From NCBI GenBank assembly GCA_910580015.1, contig CAJTVT010000011.1:1-64000 (forward strand): a stretch of DNA of 64,000 bases. The letters run 5' to 3'. A model generated the notes under the pieces. The model made no database searches. It saw nothing but the letters and a program-made list of their open reading frames with translations, and had not been told where the DNA came from. This document shows, piece by piece, positions 26,028 to 34,736 of the stretch. The translations under genes were made by a program, and so were the position numbers. This DNA is from an uncultured Lachnospiraceae bacterium (GTDB lineage: Bacteria > Bacillota > Clostridia > Lachnospirales > Lachnospiraceae). The stretch's first letter is position 1. Each line of letters opens with the position of its first letter.

Positions 26028-28040
26028 TTATGAATTCGATTCCTTCAGTATTTCAAGAAATTCTTCCTCTGTAATCACCTGAATCCCAAGCTCCTGTGCT
26101 TTTGTCAACTTGCTTCCTGCATTTTCACCTGCAAGCAGCATTGTAGTTTTCTTAGATACCGATCCAGAAACCTTGCCTCCCTGTGCTTCGATCATCTCTG
26201 CTGCATCTTTTCTTCCAAGTGTTGGCAAAGTGCCAGTAATCACAACGGTCATTCCTTGAAACTTGCTTCCCAAAGGTTGTTCTCTGGACTGCATATTCAC
26301 ACCATATTCTCGCATTCGTTCTATCATCTGGCGATTTTCTTCTTTTCCAAAAAACTCCAAAATACAGTTGGCGCTGACCTCACCGATATCATTCACATTT
26401 GTCAATGCCTCCTGATCTGCCTCCATCAATGCATCAATGGTTTGAAATTCTCTTAAAATAGCTTTCGCTGCCGCTTTTCCAACATTTGGTATTCCAAAAC
26501 CAGTTAAAAGCTGGTAAGCATCATTTTCTTTGGACTTGTCAATGGCGGTTAACAGCTTATCGGTATTTTTCTCCTTGCCGATGATCCCCTGTTCAATCAG
26601 CTCTTCTCGATATTGACCAAGCCCATAAATATCCGCCACATCTTTCAGATATCCTCTGCGTACCAGTTCTTCCACGTAGACCGTTCCAAACCCCTTAATG
26701 TCCATGGCGTCTCTTCCTACAAAATTGATAATATGCCTCTCTAGCTGAGCTGGACAATTTGGGGATGTACATTTGATATCTGCTGTATCTTTCTCCCTTT
26801 GCGTCTTTGCTCCGCACACAGGGCAAACTTGAGGCAAATGGTAAGGAACGGTTCCCTCTGGGCGTTTCTCCTTCAACACTCTGCGTACCTTTGGAATGAT
26901 CTCTCCCGATTTATACACCGAAATTCGATCCCCCACTCGAATATCCAATTCGTCAATAAAATCCTGGTTGTGCAGGGTAGCCCTAGAAACGCTAGTTCCA
27001 CAAAGCCGCACCGGCTCAAAGATTGCTGTAGGAGTAATCCTTCCAGTACGTCCCACAGACAATTCAATATCCAAAAGTGTCGTTTCCTTTTCTTCTGGGG
27101 GATATTTATATGCTACGGCCCAACGTGGAACTTTCGATGTGGCTCCAAGTAACTCTCTCTGAGCAAAAGAATTAATTTTTACCACTGCACCATCAATGTC
27201 GTATTGCAGAGTGCCGCGCTGCTCCCCAATCGCACAGATTGCGTCCCAAACTTCTTCCTTGGTATGACAAACCTGATAACTGTCAATTACCGGAATCTTA
27301 TTTCTTTTAAGATACTCATATCCCTGTGTATGGGTGGCAATCTCCATTCCTCGAATCTGCTGAATATTAAATACAAACATAGAAAGTCCCCGCTCTTTTG
27401 TCACCTTACTGTCCAATTGACGCAAAGTGCCAGCAGCACAATTCCTTGGATTTGCAAAGGGTTTTTTGCCGTTTAATTCCTGCACCTCGTTTACCCGTTC
27501 AAAGTCTTGATTCTTCATATAGACTTCGCCCCGAATTTCCAGATATTCTACCGGCTCCTTTAATTTCTTCTTCACATCAGAAATCACTTTGGCATTCACC
27601 GTCACATCTTCTCCAAAATTCACGCCATCTCCTCTTGTCAAGGCCAATGCAAGTTCCCCTTCCTCATATCGAAGAGCCATAGAAAGACCGTCAATTTTAT
27701 ACTCTACCACAAATTCAGGATTTTCCAGCCGCTGCTGCATATCTTCCACAAATTCCTGTACTTCTTCTCTGGAAAACACATCCTGCAAACTTAACATTGG
27801 CACATTATGTTGTACCAAAACCCCTGCTTCCCGTTTGGCAGTTCCGCCTACCTTCTGTGTGGGAGAATCTTTGGTAACAAGTTCTGGAAATTCCTGCTCC
27901 AACTTTTTTAATTCTTGCATCTTCATATCATATTCATAATCACTGATTTCAGGATTGTCCTGGTTATAGTAGCGGTCGATATGATATTCCAGCTCACTGC
28001 GAAGCTCTTTCACTCTAAGTTCAGCCTGACTTCTGTCCAT
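26028..28040 (-). CDS. ligA: NAD-dependent DNA ligase LigA
   Basis: 670 aa. The adenylation site Lys is in VVEYKIDGLSMALRYE (KxDG, about residue 115). The OB fold and the four-Cys zinc finger (CPVCGAKTQ...CTSPNCPAQ) are near 405-430. Helix-hairpin-helix repeats follow, and a C-terminal BRCT domain (TVVITGTLPTLGRKDAAEMI) runs from about 595. Full length and intact. It seals nicks during replication and repair. It lies between rluF and metA. Confidence 0.98.
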   Translation of the reverse strand: MDRSQAELRVKELRSELEYHIDRYYNQDNPEISDYEYDMKMQELKKLEQEFPELVTKDSPTQKVGGTAKREAGVLVQHNVPMLSLQDVFSREEVQEFVEDMQQRLENPEFVVEYKIDGLSMALRYEEGELALALTRGDGVNFGEDVTVNAKVISDVKKKLKEPVEYLEIRGEVYMKNQDFERVNEVQELNGKKPFANPRNCAAGTLRQLDSKVTKERGLSMFVFNIQQIRGMEIATHTQGYEYLKRNKIPVIDSYQVCHTKEEVWDAICAIGEQRGTLQYDIDGAVVKINSFAQRELLGATSKVPRWAVAYKYPPEEKETTLLDIELSVGRTGRITPTAIFEPVRLCGTSVSRATLHNQDFIDELDIRVGDRISVYKSGEIIPKVRRVLKEKRPEGTVPYHLPQVCPVCGAKTQREKDTADIKCTSPNCPAQLERHIINFVGRDAMDIKGFGTVYVEELVRRGYLKDVADIYGLGQYREELIEQGIIGKEKNTDKLLTAIDKSKENDAYQLLTGFGIPNVGKAAAKAILREFQTIDALMEADQEALTNVNDIGEVSANCILEFFGKEENRQMIERMREYGVNMQSREQPLGSKFQGMTVVITGTLPTLGRKDAAEMIEAQGGKVSGSVSKKTTMLLAGENAGSKLTKAQELGIQVITEEEFLEILKESNS

Positions 28041-28093
28041 AGCCTGTTTCCGTCCTTTCCTGACTTTTCATTTCCAATCATAATCCAAGCAAA

Positions 28094-28840
28094 TCATAGT
28101 CCCATTTCAGGAATCACTGTCTCATTGGAAGAATCCTTAATCAGCTCTTCCAGCTCTCTCCATTCCTGTTCAGTCACTTTCCGATAACTGCCCTCTTTCA
28201 AATTTCCCAATCGGATATTCATAATACGCACCCGTTTTAAATCTACCACCTGATATCGAAATACCTCACACATTCTACGTATCTGCCGATTCATTCCCTG
28301 GGTCAGTACAATCCGAAAGGTTCGCCTCCCTACCTTTTCCACCTGGCAGGGCCTTGTGACCACATCCAGTTCTTCCAAGTAGACGCCACCTGCCATTCCC
28401 CGGATAAAATTCGCTGTAATGTCCTGATTCACCTTCACAAGATATTCCTTCTCATGAAGATTTCCGCTGCGCATAATTTTATTTACTAAATCCCCCTGAT
28501 TGGTCATCAAAAGAAGTCCTCGAGAATTTTTATCCAGTCGTCCAATGGGATAAATCCGTTTTGGATAATTCACATAATCCACAATATTATCTTTCTCTTT
28601 CTTCTCCGCTGTGCACACAATTCCAGGTGGTTTGTTGATCACAAGGAGCACAGCCTCTTCCTCTCTGGACACCTTTTGTTCCTCAAACATCACAACGTCA
28701 CCAGGAGATACTTGATCACCTGCCTGTGCTGGCCATCCGTTGATGGTTACCTTACCAGCATTAATCTGGCGATCTGCTTCTCTCCTAGAACAGATTCCCG
28801 CCTCACTGAGATATTTGTTAATCCTTACTGATTCTGGCAT
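28094..28840 (-). CDS. RluB/RluF-type 23S rRNA pseudouridine synthase
   Basis: 248 aa. The N-terminal S4 domain (VRINKYLSEAGICSRREADR) is at residues 1-60. The catalytic Asp is in YPIGRLDKNSRGLLLMTNQG (about residue 103). The G-R-L-D-K-x-S form is closest to RluF, but RluB cannot be excluded. Start at ATG 28,840 after GGGGGAAAGGA; an in-frame start 15 bases upstream lacks a site. It makes pseudouridine in 23S rRNA. Confidence 0.9.
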   Translation of the reverse strand: MPESVRINKYLSEAGICSRREADRQINAGKVTINGWPAQAGDQVSPGDVVMFEEQKVSREEEAVLLVINKPPGIVCTAEKKEKDNIVDYVNYPKRIYPIGRLDKNSRGLLLMTNQGDLVNKIMRSGNLHEKEYLVKVNQDITANFIRGMAGGVYLEELDVVTRPCQVEKVGRRTFRIVLTQGMNRQIRRMCEVFRYQVVDLKRVRIMNIRLGNLKEGSYRKVTEQEWRELEELIKDSSNETVIPEMGL

Positions 28841-28904
28841 TCCTTTCCCCCACAATCTATTTTCTTTTTTCTTTCGAATTTGCTGTTATTTCTAAACAAC
28901 TATT

Positions 28905-29336
28905 TTACAAAAAACGCTTCAATCGCTCTATATTCTCCTCCTCGAAGTCCATCAACTCCTCAGCAAGCTCATTGGCAAAACTTCCCATTTTTTTATTGTT
29001 ATGTTTGACTTTGATCAGATCCGCAATGCCACGCGTATTTCCCTGAATCATCATATCTGCAACATGGTTGGTACTGATATTCAGCATGGTATTTGCCTGA
29101 ACTGCTCCCCAGAGCATAGCCTTCTGGAGACTGGAATCTTTCGAAATCAATCCATGTTCCCAAAGTCCTGCCTCCGCTTTGCGCTCAAAATCTCGGAAAC
29201 GATTCCTCTCTGATGTCAACTCATAAGCAAACTCCTGATTGTAAACCTTGCCCATCAATGCATCGATCGCTTTGACTGCCATAGATGCATTCTTTCTGGT
29301 CTCCTTCAATACATTAATTTCTTCATAATTACGCAT
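28905..29336 (-). CDS. Unknown all-helical protein, possibly ferritin-like
   Basis: 143 aa, starting MRNYEEINVLKETRKNASMA, entirely helical by composition. It has long amphipathic helices and no transmembrane segment. The helix layout suggests a four-helix bundle, but I see no clear metal-binding E-x-x-H pair, so no function is assigned. The ribosome site AGGAGG overlaps a perfect 9-bp hairpin (29,345-29,365), suggesting translational control. It lies between rluF and the SH3 protein gene. Confidence 0.8.
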   Translation of the reverse strand: MRNYEEINVLKETRKNASMAVKAIDALMGKVYNQEFAYELTSERNRFRDFERKAEAGLWEHGLISKDSSLQKAMLWGAVQANTMLNISTNHVADMMIQGNTRGIADLIKVKHNNKKMGSFANELAEELMDFEEENIERLKRFL

Positions 29337-29341
29337 AGTTT

Positions 29342-29365
29342 CCTCCTAATGGTTTTACCATTAGG
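29342..29365 (-). promoter_or_regulatory. Hairpin overlapping the ribosome site of the 143-aa gene
   Basis: On the minus strand CCTAATGGT and ACCATTAGG pair around AAA. The last three bases of the stem are the first half of AGGAGG, seven bases before the ATG. A folded stem would hide part of the ribosome site. It could instead be a protein-binding palindrome. Confidence 0.6.
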
Positions 29366-29435
29366 TTGAAACATTTTTCTTTTTTTATTCCTTCTTTTCC
29401 ACCCTGGAAATGAATCTCATTCTGCGTATTTCCTC

Positions 29436-29470
29436 AAAAAGGAGAACTGCCCTCCGCAGGCAATTCTCCC
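29436..29470 (-). terminator. Terminator of the SH3 protein gene
   Basis: GGAGAATTGCC and GGCAGTTCTCC pair around TGCGGA with one mismatch, followed on the minus strand by TTTTTGAGG. Confidence 0.8.
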
Positions 29471-29503
29471 TTCTGTTTTTTATCTTATACTTCCGTAGTT
29501 TTA

Positions 29504-30685
29504 TTAATTACTCAGCAACAAATCTGTTCTAATATACCCGGTGGTTCCATTCCATTCCACTTTGGTCCACCCTTCGGCATAACTCATAATAACTTTAATC
29601 GTATCTCCAACTGCTGTAGTTCCAACGAGCTCCGCAGACTCATTCATAGACACACGAACATTATAACCATCATTTGCTGTCATCACTGTTCCGTCAGGAA
29701 CATAATTAAGACCACTAGAATTGCCCTCCCCGGAATTATCTCCTGTATTATCTGTTGTATTATCTTCTGACTCATTACTCTGAGAATTATCTTCTGGCTC
29801 CTGTTGTGGCTCCTCTTCCTTCGGTTCCTCTTTGGGCTCCTGCTTTGGCTCTTCTTCCTTTGGAGATTCCTCCTCTTTGGTATCTTCTTCTGGCGCTGTA
29901 TAAGACTCTTTCCACTTACTGATCGCCTCAGCTACTTCATTTACTTTTTTCTCTAATTTTTCATTTCCATCTATAATCTTATCATACCTATCTTGCACTT
30001 CTATCTGGAACTTCTGAACTTCATCACTGTTTTCAAACTTTTCGATCAGCTCAAGAATCTTCTTCTTTGTCTTCTGCTCTTCCAGTTCCCGATTAAAAGA
30101 ACTGTAACGATTGTTAATAAAAAGTGCCCCATCATCCTTCGTCTGGACATAAAAAATATTCATTCCAGGCAAAGCCTCATCCACACCTGCAAACTTCATA
30201 TCATACACTACAGAGACAATGTAATCACCTTCATCTCTGCCTTCACCAACAATACAGGAAACATTGCTATATGCTTCCACATGTTCATTCAGCATGGAAA
30301 TATAGTCCTTTTCCATCTTGGAAAGATATTTTGTGAGAGAGGAAAGCTTAGCCACATCACCTGCTGCATAGGAATTGTAATAAGTAGATAACAGTTCCAA
30401 TATCTCTGGATTTGACTCCTCCTCCTGCTCTTCCTCTGGTTCCTGAGACGTATCTATCTCATCTGTCGGCTCCTGATTCCCTTGCTGATCCCCTTCCTCC
30501 TGGGTATCTGGCTTTGGAGAAATATTATCTTCCCCACTCTCATTATTCACTGCAAGAACTGCAAGTCCAATCACAATTGCAGCAGTAATCACCCCTGCGG
30601 AAACATATTTAATATTCTTTTTACAAAAATCAATTACTTTATCTATGCTAAATCCTGAATCGGATCTTCTATTCATATCACTCAT
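29504..30685 (-). CDS. Membrane-anchored protein with C-terminal SH3b domain
   Basis: 393 aa. AAGGAG is 5 bases before ATG 30,685. A single membrane helix lies at residues 29-47 (YVSAGVITAAIVIGLAVLAV). After it comes an acidic, Pro/Glu/Gln-rich stretch. Residues 95-210 form an NTF2-like alpha/beta domain (LLSTYYNSYAAGDVAKLSSL), and a coiled coil follows. A second Glu/Pro linker (about 265-320) leads to an SH3b domain (NVRVSMNESAELVGTTAVGD, WTKVEWNGTTGYIRTDLL). SH3b domains often bind cell wall. The helix-out topology suggests an envelope-associated extracellular protein. Function unknown. Confidence 0.88.
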   Translation of the reverse strand: MSDMNRRSDSGFSIDKVIDFCKKNIKYVSAGVITAAIVIGLAVLAVNNESGEDNISPKPDTQEEGDQQGNQEPTDEIDTSQEPEEEQEEESNPEILELLSTYYNSYAAGDVAKLSSLTKYLSKMEKDYISMLNEHVEAYSNVSCIVGEGRDEGDYIVSVVYDMKFAGVDEALPGMNIFYVQTKDDGALFINNRYSSFNRELEEQKTKKKILELIEKFENSDEVQKFQIEVQDRYDKIIDGNEKLEKKVNEVAEAISKWKESYTAPEEDTKEEESPKEEEPKQEPKEEPKEEEPQQEPEDNSQSNESEDNTTDNTGDNSGEGNSSGLNYVPDGTVMTANDGYNVRVSMNESAELVGTTAVGDTIKVIMSYAEGWTKVEWNGTTGYIRTDLLLSN

Positions 30686-30745
30686 ATATTCTCCTTATCT
30701 ATCTGCACAATCAAAAACTGTAATCCTAATTTGTAATATCTGTAC

Positions 30746-30762
30746 ATGTGGTCAGACCACAT
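30746..30762. promoter_or_regulatory. FadR/GntR-type operator palindrome
   Basis: ATGTGGTCAGACCACAT is a perfect 17-base palindrome with a single central base. Its core TGGTCAGACCA matches the TGGTCNGACCA consensus of FadR-subfamily GntR regulators. It is 61 bases upstream of the SH3 protein start. No GntR gene is in the window. Confidence 0.55.
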
Positions 30763-30917
30763 CAACTCTAGAAATTCCTCAGCTATAAGGAATTTCTGTA
30801 CTTTGCAACGCTAAGCGCAGCCAAAAACAACTAGTTACTTCCCTATGCAGCACAATTCTGCCGGAAGCCTTTATTCTGTTATTCTAATGGAATTTTGTAT
30901 AGCATATAGAATAATTA

Positions 30918-31000
30918 AGAATCCTGCTATTTCCTGCTATTGAGGATTCTCCGCCCGCGGCGGGCTGCATTCGCGGCACAATTCCTCTTCGACGCAGCCA
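30918..31000. repeat. Composite palindromic repeat, family A, distant copy
   Basis: AGAATCCTGC...GAGGATTCTCCGCCCGCGGCGGGCTGC...TTCGCGG...CGACGCAGCC follows the plan of the copies at 23,962-24,228 with more divergence. Confidence 0.6.
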
Positions 31001-31150
31001 ACGTTCATGAACCATTGGCTATAAAGGATAAGAAAACATCTCGCTCTGCGAGATCTCCCACCTGTGGTGAGCTACACCAGCAGAATCATACTTCTGCCGA
31101 AATGCCGCAATCAAACCTCCTGGCTGGAGGATTTGCTATCTTAAAGAAAA

Positions 31151-31222
31151 TACACCCAGAGGGAATCGAACCCCCAGCCCCAGAACCGGAATCTGATGTT
31201 TTATCCGTTAAACTATGGGTGC
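31151..31222 (-). tRNA. tRNA-Arg (anticodon CCG)
   Basis: A 72-base cloverleaf on the minus strand. Acceptor GCACCCA pairs with TGGGTGT (G-U at the first pair) and is followed by discriminator A. The anticodon stem is TCAGA/TCTGG with loop TTCCGGT, giving anticodon CCG for CGG codons. The T arm GGGGG-TTCGATT-CCCTC is canonical. CCA is not encoded. It lies between aroK and the repeat-rich gap. Confidence 0.93.
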
Positions 31223-31267
31223 TTGTTCGTTATTTATTTGAGCCAGCTTAGTATAACACACTTTTTT

Positions 31268-31798
31268 CTAAAAATCAAAACAAATTTTACCAAATTTTAT
31301 ATTTTTTTTAATTTCTTCTGCAATCTCCTCAGGAGTCCGATCGTCGGTAGCCACAACAATTTCTCCTGCATCTTGATAGAAAGGAGATCTCTGCTGCAAA
31401 AGTTCACATATATATGTCACATTCATATTACCCTGTAAGATCGGGCGACCTTTGTCCTGTTGTACCCTAGATAAAATAGTCTCTGGCTTTGCTGTCAGAA
31501 GAACCACTACCCCATTTTGCTGCATCAAAGCTACATTCTCTTTGCGCATTGCCATTCCACCACCACAGGAAATAATTTTATGCTTTTCTCCTGCCAGTTC
31601 CTGCAACAGTTTCGTCTCCATATCTCGAAATGCTGGTTCTCCTTGGCTTTCAAATATCTCTGAAATACTCTGATTCTGTTGAGATGCAATCTGTATATCT
31701 GTATCAATCTCCTCATACCCAAACAATCGCGCAAGGCTGGCAGAGACTGTGCTCTTTCCAGTTCCCATAAATCCAATTAAATATATATTATATTTCAT
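31268..31798 (-). CDS. aroK: Shikimate kinase
   Basis: 176 aa. Walker A is GFMGTGKST (about residues 9-17). The shikimate-binding motif YEEIDTDIQIASQQ (D-T-D form) is near 29-42, the arginine is in EPAFRDMETK, and the glycine-rich SCGGGMAM follows. It phosphorylates shikimate at the 3-hydroxyl. Its start overlaps the aroD end by 11 bases, so the two are coupled. The operon diverges from aroE-aroF on the other strand. Confidence 0.95.
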   Translation of the reverse strand: MKYNIYLIGFMGTGKSTVSASLARLFGYEEIDTDIQIASQQNQSISEIFESQGEPAFRDMETKLLQELAGEKHKIISCGGGMAMRKENVALMQQNGVVVLLTAKPETILSRVQQDKGRPILQGNMNVTYICELLQQRSPFYQDAGEIVVATDDRTPEEIAEEIKKNIKFGKICFDF

Positions 31799-32555
31799 TC
31801 TTATGATCCATACTTTCTGAAATTTTATCTAAAATCATCGCCGTATCTTCAGCGGTAAGTTGCCCTGGCGCAGAAGCCTTTCCAATACTGGCAAAGGTCA
31901 TACAAGAACCAGATAATTGACCACTGACTCTGGAAATCGCTCCAAGTCCCCCCATTGCCATTGTTACAAGCGGATAATCTGGAATTTCCTCCTTTACCTG
32001 GGCTGTAACCTCCATAAGTCGAAGTACGTCTAACCTTGTTTTTGGCATGACTGCCAGTTTTGCAACATCCGCACCTGCTCTGTACATTTCCATTAATTCC
32101 TGCTTCATCTGATCCGTTTCTGGTGTACCAGAAAAATAATGAGAAGAGCCAATGACCCGCTGACCAGCGTTCTGAAGCTGCTCCATCACGGTTGATACAT
32201 CAGAAAGTTGTGGCACCTCCACGTCCAGCAAATCTGCCAGACCACTCTTTGCAATCTCTTCAAGAAGCTCAAGATACACTTCTTCTGTCAGTTCTCGTTG
32301 GCCTCCCTGCTGCCTGGTGCGAAAGGTACAGAGCAAAATCTTATGCTCACAAATTTTTGCAAGGTCCAAAAGTATCTCTCGGACTCGGCTCCAATGACTT
32401 GCCTGTTCAAACCAGTCTATCCGCCACTCCAGTGCATCTATTTCCTGACACACTGCCTGACGTGCTGCATTTAAAATTTCCTTCTGCCCAGTCTCAGTAA
32501 CTGGCACAATGATTAATGGTTTTCCTGTCCCGATGGTATACTGTTTCAGCTTCAT
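31788..32555 (-). CDS. aroD: 3-dehydroquinate dehydratase, type I
   Basis: 255 aa. It is a type I Schiff-base enzyme: His in VIGSSHYFSGTP (about residue 138), catalytic Lys in ADVAKLAVMPKT (about 166) and C-terminal MAMGGLGAISRVSG. It starts MKLKQYTIGTGKPLIIVPVT. It makes 3-dehydroshikimate, the substrate of AroE encoded divergently just upstream. First gene of the aroD-aroK unit. Confidence 0.95.
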   Translation of the reverse strand: MKLKQYTIGTGKPLIIVPVTETGQKEILNAARQAVCQEIDALEWRIDWFEQASHWSRVREILLDLAKICEHKILLCTFRTRQQGGQRELTEEVYLELLEEIAKSGLADLLDVEVPQLSDVSTVMEQLQNAGQRVIGSSHYFSGTPETDQMKQELMEMYRAGADVAKLAVMPKTRLDVLRLMEVTAQVKEEIPDYPLVTMAMGGLGAISRVSGQLSGSCMTFASIGKASAPGQLTAEDTAMILDKISESMDHKNEI

Positions 32556-32596
32556 AATCTTTTTCCACTCTTTTTCTGCTCCCTGTTCTGCCCCTT

Positions 32597-32625
32597 ATTA
32601 TACCCCATGAAAGCGAAAGCCGCAA
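32597..32625 (-). promoter_or_regulatory. Promoter of aroD-aroK
   Basis: -35 TTGCGG at 32,620-32,625 and -10 TATAAT at 32,597-32,602, 17-base spacer, reading left. Confidence 0.65.
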
Positions 32626-32629
32626 GGCA

Positions 32630-32658
32630 TTGACATATTTTTTATAATCCTTTAAGAT
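32630..32658 (+). promoter_or_regulatory. Promoter of aroE-aroF
   Basis: Perfect -35 TTGACA at 32,630-32,635 and -10 TAAGAT at 32,653-32,658, 17-base spacer, reading right. It lies only 4 bases from the -35 of the divergent aroD promoter. Confidence 0.7.
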
Positions 32659-32706
32659 TATTCAGGAACTTTTTACAAAACAGATGGAAAGAAACCAGGT
32701 GAACAC

Positions 32707-33576
32707 ATGAATTATGAAATTACAGGTGCTACCAAACTCACCGCCCTTCTGGGCAGTCCGGTGGCCCATAGCATCTCCCCCCAAATGCACAATGAGGCGT
32801 TCCGACAATTAGGACTTAATTATGTATATTTGGCCTTTGATGTAACTTCTGAGACGTTAAAGGACGCTGTAGCTGGACTAAAAGCAGTTGGAATCTGCGG
32901 TTTTAATCTGACTATGCCGCTTAAGGTAGATATCCTACCACTGTTAGATGAATTGACCCCCGCTGCCAAGCTAGCTGGTGCTGTAAATACAGTGATGGTA
33001 AGAGACAAAAAACTCATTGGACATACCACGGACGGCGTGGGATATCTGCGTTCAGTCTCAGCCGCTGGACATGATATTTCCGGAAAAAAAATGACATTGC
33101 TGGGTGCAGGAGGGGCCGCAACTGCCATCTGTGCACAGGCAGCCTTAGACGGCATTCCTTCTATTGATATGTTTAAGCGAAAAAATGCAACTTGGGACAA
33201 AGCGCTGGAATTTTGTCAGAAAACCTCCTCCAAGACCGGATGCAAAATCCGTCTTTTGGATCTACAAAACGAGGAACTACTTGCACAAAGTATTTCTGAG
33301 AGTGCTATTTTGACAAATGCGACAAATTTAGGCATGGCACCAAATACTTCTGTAAGCCCTATTTCAGATCCTTCTATACTTCACAAAGATCTGATCGTAT
33401 CGGATATTATTTATAATCCACGAGAAACTCTGCTGCTTAGACAGGCAAAAGAACGAGGATGTTTCTGTATGAATGGCTTGTATATGCTTTTATACCAAGG
33501 CGCCGCCGCCTTTACCTGCTGGACTGGACAGGAAATGCCCATAGAGATCATTCAGAAAAAATACTTTTCGAATTAA
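32707..33576 (+). CDS. aroE: Shikimate dehydrogenase
   Basis: A 289-aa NADP-dependent enzyme. The shikimate site is GSPVAHSISPQMHNEAF (residues 16-32) with Lys in NLTMPLKVDI (about 78). AGAVNTVM and HTTDGVGY follow. The nucleotide loop is LLGAGGAATAICAQ (about 134) and the C-terminal NGLYMLLYQGAAAF is conserved. AGGTGAACAC precedes the ATG. It reduces the product of AroD. It is 16 bases upstream of aroF in the same operon. Confidence 0.96.
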   Translation: MNYEITGATKLTALLGSPVAHSISPQMHNEAFRQLGLNYVYLAFDVTSETLKDAVAGLKAVGICGFNLTMPLKVDILPLLDELTPAAKLAGAVNTVMVRDKKLIGHTTDGVGYLRSVSAAGHDISGKKMTLLGAGGAATAICAQAALDGIPSIDMFKRKNATWDKALEFCQKTSSKTGCKIRLLDLQNEELLAQSISESAILTNATNLGMAPNTSVSPISDPSILHKDLIVSDIIYNPRETLLLRQAKERGCFCMNGLYMLLYQGAAAFTCWTGQEMPIEIIQKKYFSN

Positions 33577-33592
33577 AAAGGAGAGAAAACAT

Positions 33593-34624
33593 ATGAGTTT
33601 CACATTTTTAAAACAGCTCCCTACCCCTGCACAAATCAAAGAGGAATACGGACTGTCTGAATCAGCCACACGTATCAAACAGGAACGAGACAAAATGGTT
33701 CGTGATATCATCACTGGAGAATCTGATAAATTTCTTGTGATCATCGGACCTTGCTCTGCCGACAACGAAGACGCCGTATGCGATTATATCAACCGTCTTA
33801 GTCGCATACAGGAAAAAGTGGCAGACCGTTTGGTGATCGTTCCTCGAATTTATACCAACAAACCTAGGACAACTGGAGAAGGCTACAAAGGAATTGCACA
33901 TCAGCCTGACCCTGAAAAACGTCCCGATATGCTGGCAGGACTAATTGCTATGCGTAAAATGCACATCCGCGCTCTGGAAGAAAGCGGACTGTCTGCCGCT
34001 GATGAAATGCTCTATCCTGAAAACTGGTCTTATGTGGAAGACTTGCTCTCTTACGTAGCTATCGGCGCACGTTCGGTGGAAGACCAGCACCATCGACTTA
34101 CCGTCAGTGGATTTGACGTACCTGCTGGAATGAAAAATCCCACAAGCGGAGATTTTTCCGTTATGTTGAACTCTGTCTATGCCGCACAGCACCCCCATCA
34201 TTTTGTCTTTCGGGGATATGAAGTGAGCACGACCGGAAATCCTCTGGCCCATGTGATTTTGCGAGGCGCAGTAAACAAACGTGGTGTCTGCATCCCCAAC
34301 TACCACTATGAAGACTTGGAACATTTGATTCAAATGTATGACAAAATGGATTTGGTAAATCCGGCAGCCATTATTGACTCCAACCACTCCAATTCCAACA
34401 AACAATACGAACAACAGATTCGCATTGTAAAAGAGATCATGCATAATCGGAAAATATCACCAGAAATACACAAACTGGTAAAAGGCGTCATGATTGAAAG
34501 TTATATTGAACCAGGATGTCAGAAAGTAGGAGAGCATGTCTACGGAAAATCCATTACCGATCCCTGCCTTGGATGGGATGAATCCGCAGAACTGATTTAT
34601 CATATCGCAGAAATGAATTTTTAA
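33593..34624 (+). CDS. DAHP synthase, AroF/G/H type
   Basis: A 343-aa class I-alpha 3-deoxy-7-phosphoheptulonate synthase, the first step of the aromatic pathway. The signature includes FLVIIGPCSADNEDAV (about residue 50), RIYTNKPRTTGEGYKG (PEP site, about 87) and IIDSNHSNSNKQ (about 262). The AAGGAGAG ribosome site is 9 bases before the ATG. In E. coli such enzymes are feedback-regulated by aromatic amino acids; which one applies here is not readable by eye. Last gene of aroE-aroF, ending 6 bases before a long hairpin. Confidence 0.93.
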   Translation: MSFTFLKQLPTPAQIKEEYGLSESATRIKQERDKMVRDIITGESDKFLVIIGPCSADNEDAVCDYINRLSRIQEKVADRLVIVPRIYTNKPRTTGEGYKGIAHQPDPEKRPDMLAGLIAMRKMHIRALEESGLSAADEMLYPENWSYVEDLLSYVAIGARSVEDQHHRLTVSGFDVPAGMKNPTSGDFSVMLNSVYAAQHPHHFVFRGYEVSTTGNPLAHVILRGAVNKRGVCIPNYHYEDLEHLIQMYDKMDLVNPAAIIDSNHSNSNKQYEQQIRIVKEIMHNRKISPEIHKLVKGVMIESYIEPGCQKVGEHVYGKSITDPCLGWDESAELIYHIAEMNF

Positions 34625-34629
34625 AACAT

Positions 34630-34704
34630 CCGATTCAATATGAGAAAAGCCATTATGGAGAACTTTTTTATTTTCTCATAATGGCTTTTCTCATATTGAA
34701 TCGG
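34630..34704. terminator. Very long hairpin between convergent aroF and xerD
   Basis: Two perfect 28-base arms, CCGATTCAATATGAGAAAAG... and its complement ending ...CATATTGAATCGG, surround a T-rich loop. The stem extends further with one bulge. It begins 6 bases after the aroF stop. A bidirectional terminator is likely; the size is beyond what termination needs. Confidence 0.85.
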
Positions 34705-34736
34705 AGTTTAGCATACTGCCCACATGACATTCTGCT

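Larger units (their letters stand above)
30686..31150. other. Gene-free stretch with palindromes
   Basis: Between the SH3 gene and tRNA-Arg. It contains a FadR-like palindrome, an inverted repeat AGAAATTCCT...AGGAATTTCT (30,770-30,797), a family A repeat (30,918-31,000) and a weaker related hairpin (31,033-31,110). No gene seen. Confidence 0.7.

Noticed and set aside
26007..26028. SAM riboswitch or T-box controlling metA
   Set aside because: Only 20 bases separate ligA and metA; there is no room for a riboswitch.
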